Part shown: positions 1-9,239 of the stretch, in pieces
Numbering within the stretch: position 1 is the first letter of the stretch
Layout of the letters: each line of letters starts with the position of its first letter
Origin: JAKEFM01 sp035695825
Lineage (GTDB): Bacteria > Planctomycetota > UBA1135 > JAKEFM01
Reading direction: 5' to 3'
Assembly: GCA_035695825.1 (NCBI GenBank)
Contig: DASRRH010000022.1
Location: 1-64,000, forward strand
Length of the DNA stretch: 64,000 bases
Position numbers and translations under genes: made by a program
Notes under the pieces: model-generated
What the model was told of the DNA's origin: nothing
The model's database searches: none
Seen by the model: the letters and a program-made list of their open reading frames with translations, nothing else

Positions 1-85
1 CCGCCAGGTACTCCCGGCACGCGGCCTCGCCGGGGAACCAGGCCTCGAACTCACCCAGGGTCCTGGGGAAGGGCGGCCGAGCCAT
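1..85 (-). CDS. Transposase N-terminus, IS1595-like (cut by window edge)
   Basis: The minus strand from an ATG at 85 reads MARPPFPRTLGEFEAWFPGE and continues with an ACREYLA stretch to the window edge. This is the usual beginning of IS1595-family (zinc-ribbon ISXO2-like) transposases, where FPxEEACRxYL precedes the first zinc ribbon. Only 28 residues are inside the window, so neither the zinc ribbon nor the DDE/N catalytic part can be checked. An AACCGGATAAGC stretch at about 120-131, outside the start codon, may belong to the element's terminus. Its position just before the defence cluster fits an island boundary. Confidence 0.6.
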   Translation of the reverse strand, partial: MARPPFPRTLGEFEAWFPGEAACREYLA

Positions 86-214
86 GGGGGCCGACCCTAC
101 GGCTAGGGGTGTTCGGAGTCAACCGGATAAGCATGACAACAGTATTCAGCTGACCGCGCAGCGTACCGCCACTGAATCGGAGCGTTAGCTGACGCGAACC
201 GACGTCGGAACACA

Positions 215-2971
215 ATGCAGCTCACTGATCCGCAACAGAAAGCAATCGAGCACGCCGGTCGGAACCTCCAGCTGATCGCCTGTGCCGGGTCCGGCAAGAC
301 CGAGGTCGTGGCGCGCCGGGTGGTTTACCTGCTCACGCCGGGTCGCGAGGGAACCATTGCGCCGCGCAACATCGTGTCATTCACCTTCACCGAGAAGGCT
401 GCGGCTCAGCTCAAGGAGCGGATCACCGCGCGCGCCCGGCAAGCGTTCGGCGATGTCACCGGTCTTGCCGAAATGTTCGTGGGTACCATTCACGCCTTCT
501 GCCTCGAGCTGCTGAAGAGCGAGACGCCGAAGTACCTCAAGTACGAGGTGTTGAACGAGGTCCAGCAGGGACTTTTCGTCGATCGCCACAGCAAGTTAAG
601 CGGCCTTACGGCCTCGACCGATCTCACGGGTGCGCCGCTCAAGCGCTACAGGGACACTAAGCACTACATCGGCGCGCTGGCGATCCTGCGCGAGGCGGAG
701 CGCGAGCAAACCAATCTCAATGGCTGCTCGATCGTTAATGGTCTGGGGGACTACCAGCAACTGCTCGATGAGCGCAGCTATCTCGACTACTCGTCGATCC
801 TCGAGGCCGCGGTCGAGGTTCTGACGAACGACGACGACCTCCGTGAGCGGCTGGCCGAGCGGCTCAAGTACGTCATCGTGGACGAGTACCAGGACGTTAA
901 CCCGGTGCAGGAAGCGATCGTCTGGTCCCTCCACGAGCTCGGCGCCCGCATCTGTGTGGTTGGCGACGATGACCAGACCATCTACCAGTGGCGCGGCAGC
1001 GACGTCGAGGGCATCCTGACGTTTGCCAGGCGCTACCCTGGTGTCGATCAGATCCTGCTCGAAGAGAACTTCCGGTCGAGTGACGGTATCGTGGAGACGG
1101 CCCGCCCGTTCATCGAACAGAACACCGCCCGACTCGCGAAGGCGATGAAGCCCACTGGAGCGCAGAGCCATGAGCACGGCGACATCGTAGCGCTCTCGTT
1201 CGCGACGCCCGATGAGGAAGGGCAGCACATCGCAGCAACGGTTCAGGCGCTGCGCGGCGTGGCCTTCAAAGAAGACGACGCCCAGCGCGGCTTGTGCTGG
1301 TCCGACATGGCGGTTCTGCTCCGTAGCGTCAAGGGGAACGCCGAGCCGATCACCTCCGCCCTGCAGGGGGCCGGCATCCCCTTCGTCGTTACCGGCATGA
1401 CGAACCTGTTCGGCACCGCCGAGGCCGAGGCTGCCCGCCAACTCTTCTATTTCATCGCCGACCACCACGGCGTGGACGAGGCCGCGGTCGAGCAGGTTTG
1501 GAACGCTGCAGGCCTGGACCTGGAGCCGTATGCGCTGCGAGCGGCGATCAAGGGTGCCGCCGCGGCCAAGGCGGCCCTCACTGACGCGGACCAGAAGCGC
1601 TGGGGGCAGTACTCCATTCAACGCGTGTTCCTCAACTTCCTGGAGGAGGCCGGTGTCCGCGAGGAGCGAGTGCCGAACGACCGCGGCGAGGTCGTGTTCT
1701 ACAACCTCGGCAAGTTCAGTCAGCTCATCTCGGACTACGAGACGATTCACTACCACTCGAAGCCGGCCGAGAAGTACGCCTCCTTCGCGGACTTCCTACG
1801 GTTCCGCGCGGAGGACGCCTACCCCGAGGGCTGGCAGGACAACCAGTACGCCAACCCAGACGCCGTGCGGATCATGACCATCCACCAGGCGAAGGGCATG
1901 CAATGGCCTGTGGTCTTCGTGTCGGCGTTGCTCAAGAACCGCTTCCCCGCGAAGAAGCCGGGCGGCCGGACCGTGTGGCACCTGCTCCCGCGCAACGGCG
2001 TGAAGGGGCAGGCGCGTTTCGAGGGCACGATCGAAGACGAGCGGCGGCTCTTCTACGTGGCCATGACGCGCAGCCAGAAGTTCCTGCACCTCACCTGGGC
2101 ACCCGTGCCCGGCAACCAGCTCTTCCAGAAGCGCTCGCAGTTCTGGGACGATATCCTCGCGTCGAAGCACGTGAAGCCCGGCGCGCCCGACTACTCCGCG
2201 CGCACGCGCTTGCCGGCGATGCCGCGCGCTGGCGTCGCGAACGTCGTCTTCTCGTTCTCCGACCTCAAGTACTTCTTCGAGTGCCCGTACCAGTTCAAGC
2301 TGCGCGTCCTCTACGGCTTCAACGCGCCGATCCACGAGGCGCTTGGCTACGGCAAGTCGCTGCACGACGCGCTGGCCGAGGTGCACGCTCGCGCCATCCG
2401 GGGCAATGTCGCTGATGCCACGGAAGTTCAGCGGCTCGTCGAGACGCACCTGCACGTGCCGTACGCCTACCCTGCGCTCCGCCAGCAGCTGGAAACGTCC
2501 GCCGACCGCGTGCTGCGCGACTACCTGAACGACAACGTGGCACTCTTCGACAAGATCGAGTTCTCGGAGAAGCAGATCGAGATCAGTCTTGGCGACGGCG
2601 TGAGCATCGTCGGACGGATCGACCTCGTACGGCGGATCGACACGGGGGAGACCACGATCGTGGACCTCAAGTCGAGCGACCGCGCCCAGAGCGAGGACGT
2701 CACCGAGACCCAGCTCCACGTGTACGCTCTCGGCTATCAGAGCCTCACCGGTCGGCGCCCCGACTACGTGGAGACGTACGAGCTGGACGAGCGCAAGCGC
2801 AAGCCGCGGTCGGTGGATGACGACTTCATCGCCGAGGTGAAGACCAAGACACGCGCCGCAGCCGAGGCGCTGCGCACGAGCGCGCTGCCGACGGCGCCCG
2901 CGCCCAGGAAGTGTTCAACCTGCGACTATCGAGGCATGTGCACGGCTGGCCGTGCAGCCACAGCCAAGTGA
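215..2971 (+). CDS. UvrD/Rep-type DNA helicase fused to Cas4-like PD-(D/E)XK nuclease
   Basis: A 918-residue protein, predicted to be an ATP-driven 3'-5' helicase with a DNA-cutting domain. Superfamily 1 motifs are visible: Walker A AGSGKT with Lys28, Walker B VDEYQD around residue 223, GDDDQTIYQWRG just after it, and MTIHQAKGMQWP plus YVAMTRSQK in the second half. The C-terminal third looks like an AddB/Cas4-type nuclease: GRIDLV (Asp803), VDLKS (Asp817, Lys819), and four cysteines (C690, then C900, C903, C909) arranged as in the iron-sulfur staple of that family. It is the first gene of a same-strand cluster and ends 17 nt before the methyltransferase. The order UvrD-nuclease, Mod, Res suggests it belongs to the restriction system rather than to general repair. 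No strong Shine-Dalgarno is seen before the ATG. Confidence 0.9.
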   Translation: MQLTDPQQKAIEHAGRNLQLIACAGSGKTEVVARRVVYLLTPGREGTIAPRNIVSFTFTEKAAAQLKERITARARQAFGDVTGLAEMFVGTIHAFCLELLKSETPKYLKYEVLNEVQQGLFVDRHSKLSGLTASTDLTGAPLKRYRDTKHYIGALAILREAEREQTNLNGCSIVNGLGDYQQLLDERSYLDYSSILEAAVEVLTNDDDLRERLAERLKYVIVDEYQDVNPVQEAIVWSLHELGARICVVGDDDQTIYQWRGSDVEGILTFARRYPGVDQILLEENFRSSDGIVETARPFIEQNTARLAKAMKPTGAQSHEHGDIVALSFATPDEEGQHIAATVQALRGVAFKEDDAQRGLCWSDMAVLLRSVKGNAEPITSALQGAGIPFVVTGMTNLFGTAEAEAARQLFYFIADHHGVDEAAVEQVWNAAGLDLEPYALRAAIKGAAAAKAALTDADQKRWGQYSIQRVFLNFLEEAGVREERVPNDRGEVVFYNLGKFSQLISDYETIHYHSKPAEKYASFADFLRFRAEDAYPEGWQDNQYANPDAVRIMTIHQAKGMQWPVVFVSALLKNRFPAKKPGGRTVWHLLPRNGVKGQARFEGTIEDERRLFYVAMTRSQKFLHLTWAPVPGNQLFQKRSQFWDDILASKHVKPGAPDYSARTRLPAMPRAGVANVVFSFSDLKYFFECPYQFKLRVLYGFNAPIHEALGYGKSLHDALAEVHARAIRGNVADATEVQRLVETHLHVPYAYPALRQQLETSADRVLRDYLNDNVALFDKIEFSEKQIEISLGDGVSIVGRIDLVRRIDTGETTIVDLKSSDRAQSEDVTETQLHVYALGYQSLTGRRPDYVETYELDERKRKPRSVDDDFIAEVKTKTRAAAEALRTSALPTAPAPRKCSTCDYRGMCTAGRAATAK

Positions 2972-2988
2972 CGAGGAGCAAGAAAAAC

Positions 2989-5502
2989 ATGGCCCCCGGA
3001 CCCGGCAAGCCGAAGCCCGAGAAGAAGGTCACCCGCTACACCCACGACGAGATCAAGGAGCCGCGCACCCCCGAGACCGGGCACACTTCACTCCTGCCGG
3101 CCGACGAGCAAGTGGTGACGCTTCCGATGGACAACGGCTGGAGCAAGGCGATCGAGGTCGGGAAGCTGCCGGAGGGGGACGAGCGGCCGGTGGTGGTGGA
3201 CATGGACCCGGCCGGGGACCCAGTGCTCTTCTGGGCGGGGAAGCGCAATCGGCGCGAGGTGCCGGTGCTGCCGCTCCAGCGCAACGAGATCGTCTCCGAG
3301 TCTCGCATCGCGCAAATCATCGAGCGGGCGCGCCGGGCGGCCGAGGAGAAGTCGGGCGCGGCGCGGCAGGGACACCTCTTCGCCGACCTCGAGAAGACGC
3401 TGCGCGAGGGCGACCGGGCCAAGCGGGTCGAGTTCTACACCCACGAGGAGGGCTGGAAGAACAAGCTCATCTGCGGCGACTCGCTGCACGTGATGGAGTC
3501 GCTACTGCACTACGAGAACCTGCGCGGCAAGGTGCAGATGATCTACTGCGACCCGCCTTACGGTATCGACTACAACTCTAACTTCCAGAAGGTGGTTGGT
3601 GCGGGGCGCAACGAGGACGACGCGACCGACACGGCCGATGACGTGCTTACGATCAAGGCCTTCAGGGACACTTGGTCATTGGGCGTTCATTCGTACCTAT
3701 CGTATCTGAGGGAGAGACTCTACCTCTGTCGGGATCTGCTGTCGGACTCCGGAAGTGTGTTCCTCCAGATCTCTGATGCGAATCTTCACCTCTGCCGCGC
3801 TCTTATGGATGAGGTGTTCGGCTACTCGAACTTCTCGGCACAGATTCTGTTCAGAAAGAGCGGCGGGTTGACCGGGTCTACCCTTAATCGAATCGGTGAC
3901 TACCTGATCTGGTACTTCAAGGATGCTGAGGCGGGGCGCACTCGATATCGACAGCTCTACCGCCGGAAGATCGCTGGGGGCGAGGGTGCGACGCAATATC
4001 GCTTCGTGCTCTTGGAGGATGACACCCTCAAGGAACTGTCCGAAGAGGAGCTAGCGACATGGCCCGAGGTGGAACTGGTTGCTCATGACAACATCACGTC
4101 CCAGGGCAATCCGGTATACGAGTTCCCGTTCCGCGGTCGGGTCTTCAAGGGTCCGTTCAAGCCTCCCAAAGAGAGACTACAGGTCCTTGCCGACATGGGG
4201 CGTCTTTGTGTCGTGGGCAGGACGCTTCGCTATGTGCGGCGAATGAGCGACTTTCCGTGGTTCGAGATAAACCATCTGTGGCAGGACACGGGCGTAAGCG
4301 GCTTTGGACGATCTAAGGTGTACGCGGTTCAAACGTCGGACATCGTTGTTGAACGATGTGTCAATATGACGACCCACCCAGGTGAACTCGTCCTTGACCC
4401 CACGATTGGTTCTGGCACCACAGCCCTCGCGGCTGAGCGGCTAGGGCGGAGGTGGATCGGAATCGACTCGTCTCGTGTAGCTGTAAACACTGCGCGCTGG
4501 GAGCTGCTGCGATGTGTGTTTCCACATTTCTGCTTGAGGGGGTCCGCACTGTCAGGGGAGTTCGAATACGAGACCGTTCCCAGAGTTCGGATGTCTGGGC
4601 TCATTGATGGCAAGGAACCCGAGACCGTCGCACTTCTTGACCGCCCTTTGCTGGACCGGGACGCGATCCGCGTCTGTGGTCCCTTCGAGGTTGCTTCCCT
4701 CGGCCGCTACTCCGTTGAGGATTGGAAGGGCTACGTCGTGCGCGAGTCGGGTATCGGCGAGGCGGCGAAGCTCGAGAACTACATCGAGGTCATCTGCCGC
4801 CTCTACCGCAAGGACGCGGCGATCCAGGGCGCGAGGGGGCTCGTGCACGCGGTGGCGGAGACGGAAAAGGACAAGATCGCGATGTCCGTCGGGCCGCTGT
4901 CGGGCCGTGTGACCTGCAAACAGATCAACGACGCCGTCCAAGACGCGCTCGCCTCGGGCATCCTCGAGGTGCACGTGCTCGGCTGGGCCTTCGAGGCGAA
5001 CGTGGGCGAGGTGAAGTCGCAGCTCGAGAAGCGCGGCAAGGTGAAGGTCGAGCTGATCATGATCCGCCCCGACACGCTCGCCGAGGGGCTCAAGGCGACC
5101 CAGCCGGAGAACCTGTTCTCGCCGCTCGCGCTGCCGGACATCGAGGTCACGGTCGAGAAGAACGCCAAGGCGGAGCGAACGGTGCACGTCGCGCTCAAGG
5201 GCGTGGCGCTCTTTGACCGCAAGCGCCGCACCACCGAGTACAAGGCGGCGGCGTCGGGCTACGTATCGGCGTGGTACCTCGACGAGGACTACGACGGCGA
5301 CTGCTTCGTGGACTGCCAGATGTTCTTCGACTTCAAGAAGACGCCGAATATCAAGGCCGCTCTCGAGGCCGAGGTGGACGCGGAGGAGTTCACGCTTAAA
5401 CTCGCCTCGGAGGCGTTCCCGGTGCGCGGCTACAAGCGCATCGCGGTGAAGGTCGTGGACGTGTACGGCAACGAGTCCACCGTCGTGCGGGATCTGGCGT
5501 AG
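2989..5502 (+). CDS. Type III-like DNA methyltransferase (Mod), beta class
   Basis: An 837-residue modification methyltransferase, longer than the usual 600-700 residues of type III Mod. The catalytic DPPY (residues 188-191) precedes the SAM-binding DPTIGSGT motif (about 470-477). This is the beta-class order of N6-adenine type III Mod enzymes. An in-frame GTG at 2911 would overlap the helicase gene by 61 nt. The ATG at 2989 is preferred because GAGGAG lies ten bases before it (2973-2978). The stretch 3640-4600, between the two motifs where the target-recognition domain sits, has markedly lower GC (about 50-60%) than the flanks, suggesting a swapped recognition domain. The last 300 residues are an extension of unknown role. 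It lies 12 nt before the Res gene. Confidence 0.9.
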   Translation: MAPGPGKPKPEKKVTRYTHDEIKEPRTPETGHTSLLPADEQVVTLPMDNGWSKAIEVGKLPEGDERPVVVDMDPAGDPVLFWAGKRNRREVPVLPLQRNEIVSESRIAQIIERARRAAEEKSGAARQGHLFADLEKTLREGDRAKRVEFYTHEEGWKNKLICGDSLHVMESLLHYENLRGKVQMIYCDPPYGIDYNSNFQKVVGAGRNEDDATDTADDVLTIKAFRDTWSLGVHSYLSYLRERLYLCRDLLSDSGSVFLQISDANLHLCRALMDEVFGYSNFSAQILFRKSGGLTGSTLNRIGDYLIWYFKDAEAGRTRYRQLYRRKIAGGEGATQYRFVLLEDDTLKELSEEELATWPEVELVAHDNITSQGNPVYEFPFRGRVFKGPFKPPKERLQVLADMGRLCVVGRTLRYVRRMSDFPWFEINHLWQDTGVSGFGRSKVYAVQTSDIVVERCVNMTTHPGELVLDPTIGSGTTALAAERLGRRWIGIDSSRVAVNTARWELLRCVFPHFCLRGSALSGEFEYETVPRVRMSGLIDGKEPETVALLDRPLLDRDAIRVCGPFEVASLGRYSVEDWKGYVVRESGIGEAAKLENYIEVICRLYRKDAAIQGARGLVHAVAETEKDKIAMSVGPLSGRVTCKQINDAVQDALASGILEVHVLGWAFEANVGEVKSQLEKRGKVKVELIMIRPDTLAEGLKATQPENLFSPLALPDIEVTVEKNAKAERTVHVALKGVALFDRKRRTTEYKAAASGYVSAWYLDEDYDGDCFVDCQMFFDFKKTPNIKAALEAEVDAEEFTLKLASEAFPVRGYKRIAVKVVDVYGNESTVVRDLA

Positions 5503-5514
5503 GGGGGCGCGGGG

Positions 5515-8500
5515 ATGGCTTACGTTGTCGATCGCGTCGTGATCTGCGATGCCTTTCAGGAGCCGGAGCTGCACTACCAGCTCCTGACGCATGGCCGGTC
5601 GAAGCTCGCCGAGGGCCGGCGCCCGTCGATGCGATTCCTCGCCTCCGCCAAGGACGTGAAGGGCGGCATCGCCGGCATCGTCGGCAAGGAGGCGGGGCTC
5701 TTCGAGGACCTGCTCGCCAGCTCCGAGCAGCGCAACGACTTCGTCAACCAGCTCCGTGACGAGGTGCGGGCATGGCGCGAGGTCGGCTACCCGGGCACGG
5801 CGGGAGTGACGCGGCGGCTGCTCGAGTGGTGGTTCGAGCGCGACGAGGAGCGCCGGGCGACGGCCAAGCGCTTCTTCTTCTGCCAGCAGGAGGCAGTCGA
5901 GACCGTCATCTACCTGTACGAGGTGCAGGGCCGGCGGAAGATGCCCGAGACCGGCGACCTCTTGCGCTACGCGCTCAAGCTCGCCACCGGCACCGGCAAG
6001 ACCGTCGTGATGGCGCTCTTCGTCACCTGGGCGACGCTACACAAGCGCAAGGTGAGCGGCTCGTCGCTCTCGGCGAACTTCTTCGTGCTTGTGCCCAACC
6101 TCACGGTCCGCGACCGGGTAGGCGGGCAGCCGCGCGGCGACGGGCTCGACCCGACGGGCGAACACAACCTCTACGAAGGTTTCGACATCGTGCCTCCGGA
6201 GTACCGGGAGGAGTTCCGACCCAACGTGCTCGTGCGCAACTGGCAGGGCATCCCCCTCGAGGGGAAGCGCGACGACTGGATCGGCGAAGAGGTCATCGGG
6301 GAGGGGCGGTTCATCCCGCAGTCGGTCCTGCGCGCCATGCGCCGGCGCGCGAAACAGGACCCGAATGCGCCGATCCGCCGGCTGCTTGGAGGGTGGCGCG
6401 ACCTCGTGGTCATCAACGACGAGGCGCACCACGTCTACGGCGAGAAGCGCACGAAGATGGGCGAGGACCCGGAGCACATCAAGTGGAGCAAGATCCTCGC
6501 GCGCATCGGCAGGGCCGCCCGGGTGAGCCTCGTGATCGACCTCTCGGCGACGCCCTGGTACGGCTCGGGCTCGCCGAAGCCGGAGGGGACGCTCTTCGAG
6601 TGGCTGGTCGCGGACTTCTCGGTCTACGACGCATTCGAGTCGGGGCTGGTCAAGGTCGTGCGGCTCCCGGATCCCGACGACAGAGGACACATCTACCTCG
6701 ATCTGTGGGATGACGTGAAAGGCGCAAGGTCCAAGGAGGAGTACCTGCGCGCCTGTAGGGCTGCGGTCGCGACCATCTACGGCTCATGGAAGACGGACCA
6801 CGACGAGTGGGCGAGTTCGTTCGAGTTCGCGCGGGGGCCAAGCCCCGTGCTCCTCTGCGTGACCGACAGCGCCCAGCGCGCGGCGTGGCTTTTCGAGCAC
6901 CTGACGCGCGAGTACGAGCTGCTGCGCAACCCGGATGACGAGGACCGCACGCGCTGGGTCACGATCCCGATCGACTCCAAGGTGTTCGACGCCGACAAGG
7001 GCAACGAGGCCGTGCTGCGGGAGATGGTCAACACCGTTGGTTGGAAGGGCAAGCCCGGCGAGCCTGTGCGCGCCATCGTGAGCGTCAACATGCTGTCCGA
7101 GGGCTGGGACGTGAAAAGCGTGACGCACATCCTCGGCCTGCGCGCCTTCGGCTCGCCGCTCCTCACCGAACAGATCATCGGCCGCGGGTTGCGGCGTACG
7201 AACTACGACGTGCTGAACCAGCCGCTCGACGAGCGCCCCGAGGGCAGCGACGAGACGGTCGATGCGTTTGGTGTCCCCTTCGTCGGTTTCCCGGTCGAGA
7301 AACGCAAGCGGGCCAGGACCGGCAAGTGGGGCGAGGAGCTGAACTGGATCGCACCTGACGCGAAGAAGGAGAAGTACCGCGTCGCCGTGCCGAACGTGCG
7401 TTCGTGGGCAGTGGCCGTCGTCGAGTCGCTCGCGGATCTCATCCGGGTTGAGGACCTGCCCGAGGTCCGGATGAACCCAAAGGACGCCCCCGAGGTCAAG
7501 GTGAGGCCGGTCGTCGGTGGGCGACCAGAGACCGTCTTGACTCTCGATGAATTCCGAGCCGAATCGCCCGTCCTCAAGACCGTGTTCCTGCTGTCCTCCG
7601 AGCTCTTCGATGCGACAAATCCGGGCTCCGCGGCTGACCTTGGCATCGGCCCCACATTCGACGAGTTGCTCAACGTGGCGCGGCGCTATGTCGACAGCCG
7701 CGTGGTGCCATTGACGTGGGATGGCCAACGGGCCGACATGCGCGATGTCGGAATCTACTTCTGGCGTCAGCAGGTGCGGGATATCTTGGAGACGGCGATT
7801 CGAGGATCTGGAGCCGGCGGTGTGGAGGCGGTGCCTATCCTCGGCTCGCCAGCGTGGCTCGACAGCGCGCAGCTGCGACCCTTTCAATGGAGCGGGCTCG
7901 TCGCCGAGGGCAAGCGTTGCCACACCGACAAGGTTCCGTGCCACACAGATCTCGAGAAGCGGTTCGCGGACTTCCTCGACGGTGCCAAGGACGTTGTCCG
8001 ATACTTCAAGAACGAGCGGTTCGGGTTCTCGGTGACCTACTGCGAGAGCAACCGGCCGCGACAGTACTACCCGGACTTCATCATCGCCGCGCGCGACACG
8101 GATGGCCGCGAAGTGATGTGGCTCGCGGAGACCAAGGGCGAGATCCGGCCGAACACGGAGCTCAAGAGCGAAGCGGCGCGGCTCTGGTGCGAGAAGATGA
8201 GCGGCACGAAGTACGGCCGGTGGCGGTACCTCTTCGTCCAGCAGCGCAAACTGGAGGCTGCGCTGGCTTCGGGGGTGAAGTCGCTTGCCGAACTTGCGGA
8301 GAGTGTCGTCGTGGCGCGGCCGGAGCCGCAACTGCGCCTGATCTCGCTGGAAGACGAGCGAGTCAAGCGCGGGGCATTTAGGACGATGCTGCCGGTGTAC
8401 TCGCTCAAGGCGGCTGCCGGTTACTTCGGCAGCGCGGAGCCCGTAGAGCCCGAGACTTGGGTCGAGGCGGATGGGCTGGGCAAGATCGACGAGCGCATGT

Positions 8501-8826
8501 TCGTCTGCCGCGCCGTGGGGCGCTCGATGGAGCCATTCATTCGTGCCGGGGACTACATGGTCTTTCGCGCGAAGCCGGCCGGCACGCGGCAGGGGAAGAT
8601 CGTGCTCGCGCAGTACCGCGGCCCGGCCGATCCGGAAACGGGCGGGGCGTTCACGGTCAAACGCTATTCCTCAGAGAAGGAAGCGTCGGACGAGGGCGGC
8701 TGGCGGCAGTCGAGAGTCGTGCTCTCACCAACGAATCCGGCGTACTCGCCGATCATCCTGTCCAAGCGCGATGCGGAGTCCGTCCAGGTAGTGGGCGAGT
8801 TCGTGACCGTGCTGCGAGGCGCCTGA
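5515..8826 (+). CDS. Type III-like restriction subunit (Res) with C-terminal LexA/S24-like peptidase domain
   Basis: A 1103-residue superfamily 2 helicase-nuclease, the cutting partner of the Mod upstream. Helicase motifs: GTGKT (Lys162), DEAH (302-305), LSATPW soon after, and QIIGRGLRR from residue 553. A PD-(D/E)XK nuclease follows at YYPDF (Asp854) with AETKG (Glu872, Lys874). The remarkable part is the last 110 residues. GRSMEPFI (Ser1004), AGDYMVF and FTVKRY (Lys1049) reproduce the Ser-Lys dyad and fold motifs of LexA/UmuD/S24 peptidases. Such a domain could act as a self-cleaving or damage-responsive switch on restriction. That role is inference; the domain itself is directly visible. 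The start ATG follows a G-rich stretch 12 nt after the Mod stop. Confidence 0.88.
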   Translation: MAYVVDRVVICDAFQEPELHYQLLTHGRSKLAEGRRPSMRFLASAKDVKGGIAGIVGKEAGLFEDLLASSEQRNDFVNQLRDEVRAWREVGYPGTAGVTRRLLEWWFERDEERRATAKRFFFCQQEAVETVIYLYEVQGRRKMPETGDLLRYALKLATGTGKTVVMALFVTWATLHKRKVSGSSLSANFFVLVPNLTVRDRVGGQPRGDGLDPTGEHNLYEGFDIVPPEYREEFRPNVLVRNWQGIPLEGKRDDWIGEEVIGEGRFIPQSVLRAMRRRAKQDPNAPIRRLLGGWRDLVVINDEAHHVYGEKRTKMGEDPEHIKWSKILARIGRAARVSLVIDLSATPWYGSGSPKPEGTLFEWLVADFSVYDAFESGLVKVVRLPDPDDRGHIYLDLWDDVKGARSKEEYLRACRAAVATIYGSWKTDHDEWASSFEFARGPSPVLLCVTDSAQRAAWLFEHLTREYELLRNPDDEDRTRWVTIPIDSKVFDADKGNEAVLREMVNTVGWKGKPGEPVRAIVSVNMLSEGWDVKSVTHILGLRAFGSPLLTEQIIGRGLRRTNYDVLNQPLDERPEGSDETVDAFGVPFVGFPVEKRKRARTGKWGEELNWIAPDAKKEKYRVAVPNVRSWAVAVVESLADLIRVEDLPEVRMNPKDAPEVKVRPVVGGRPETVLTLDEFRAESPVLKTVFLLSSELFDATNPGSAADLGIGPTFDELLNVARRYVDSRVVPLTWDGQRADMRDVGIYFWRQQVRDILETAIRGSGAGGVEAVPILGSPAWLDSAQLRPFQWSGLVAEGKRCHTDKVPCHTDLEKRFADFLDGAKDVVRYFKNERFGFSVTYCESNRPRQYYPDFIIAARDTDGREVMWLAETKGEIRPNTELKSEAARLWCEKMSGTKYGRWRYLFVQQRKLEAALASGVKSLAELAESVVVARPEPQLRLISLEDERVKRGAFRTMLPVYSLKAAAGYFGSAEPVEPETWVEADGLGKIDERMFVCRAVGRSMEPFIRAGDYMVFRAKPAGTRQGKIVLAQYRGPADPETGGAFTVKRYSSEKEASDEGGWRQSRVVLSPTNPAYSPIILSKRDAESVQVVGEFVTVLRGA

Positions 8827-8857
8827 TTGTAGCGCTGCGGCGGAAAGGCATCGGGAG

Positions 8858-9211
8858 ATGAACTACAAGCGCGTCCTTCATCTTCGGCCGGAAGTCTTCG
8901 CACTCCTCTCGGGAATAGCGGTCTCCCTAGGGACAAACCTCGCTACGACCGTCGTCCTACAGGAAGACGGACACACCGCGCAATGGAAGTTGATCCTATC
9001 GATCCTCCTCACGCTTATCTCCGCAACAATGTTCCTGAAAGCGAGCCTAAGCCTGGGCGACGTCCGCGAGCAGTTGTCGTTGATGGGTCAGCGGTGGACC
9101 TCTAGAGACTTCGATGAGCTCCTCAAGGACCCTCGGCGATCCAGTGAGATAATCCTGCGGCTGCTGGGGGGCCTTGCCGCGCTGGTTCTGGCCGTTCTCG
9201 TCCTAAGTTAG
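8858..9211 (+). CDS. Small integral membrane protein of the defence cluster
   Basis: A 117-residue protein with about three hydrophobic segments: near residues 10-30 (VFALLSGIAVSLGTNL), near 40-62 (LILSILLTLISATMFL), and at the very C-terminus (ILRLLGGLAALVLAVLVLS). A charged cytoplasm-like loop (VREQLSLMGQRWTSRDFDELLKDPRR, given by position 68-92) lies between the last two. I do not recognise the family. It sits 31 nt after the Res gene and 28 nt before the STAND NTPase on the same strand, so it is probably cotranscribed. A small membrane partner of an NTPase is a common arrangement for abortive-infection effectors, which is the most economical guess at its role. Confidence 0.7.
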   Translation: MNYKRVLHLRPEVFALLSGIAVSLGTNLATTVVLQEDGHTAQWKLILSILLTLISATMFLKASLSLGDVREQLSLMGQRWTSRDFDELLKDPRRSSEIILRLLGGLAALVLAVLVLS

Positions 9212-9239
9212 TCTTGTCGGGCGAAAGGCACGGTGTTGC

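Noticed and set aside
2911..2988. GTG at 2911 as Mod start
   Set aside because: It would overlap the helicase tail containing its essential Cys cluster; the ATG at 2989 has a clear GAGGAG.
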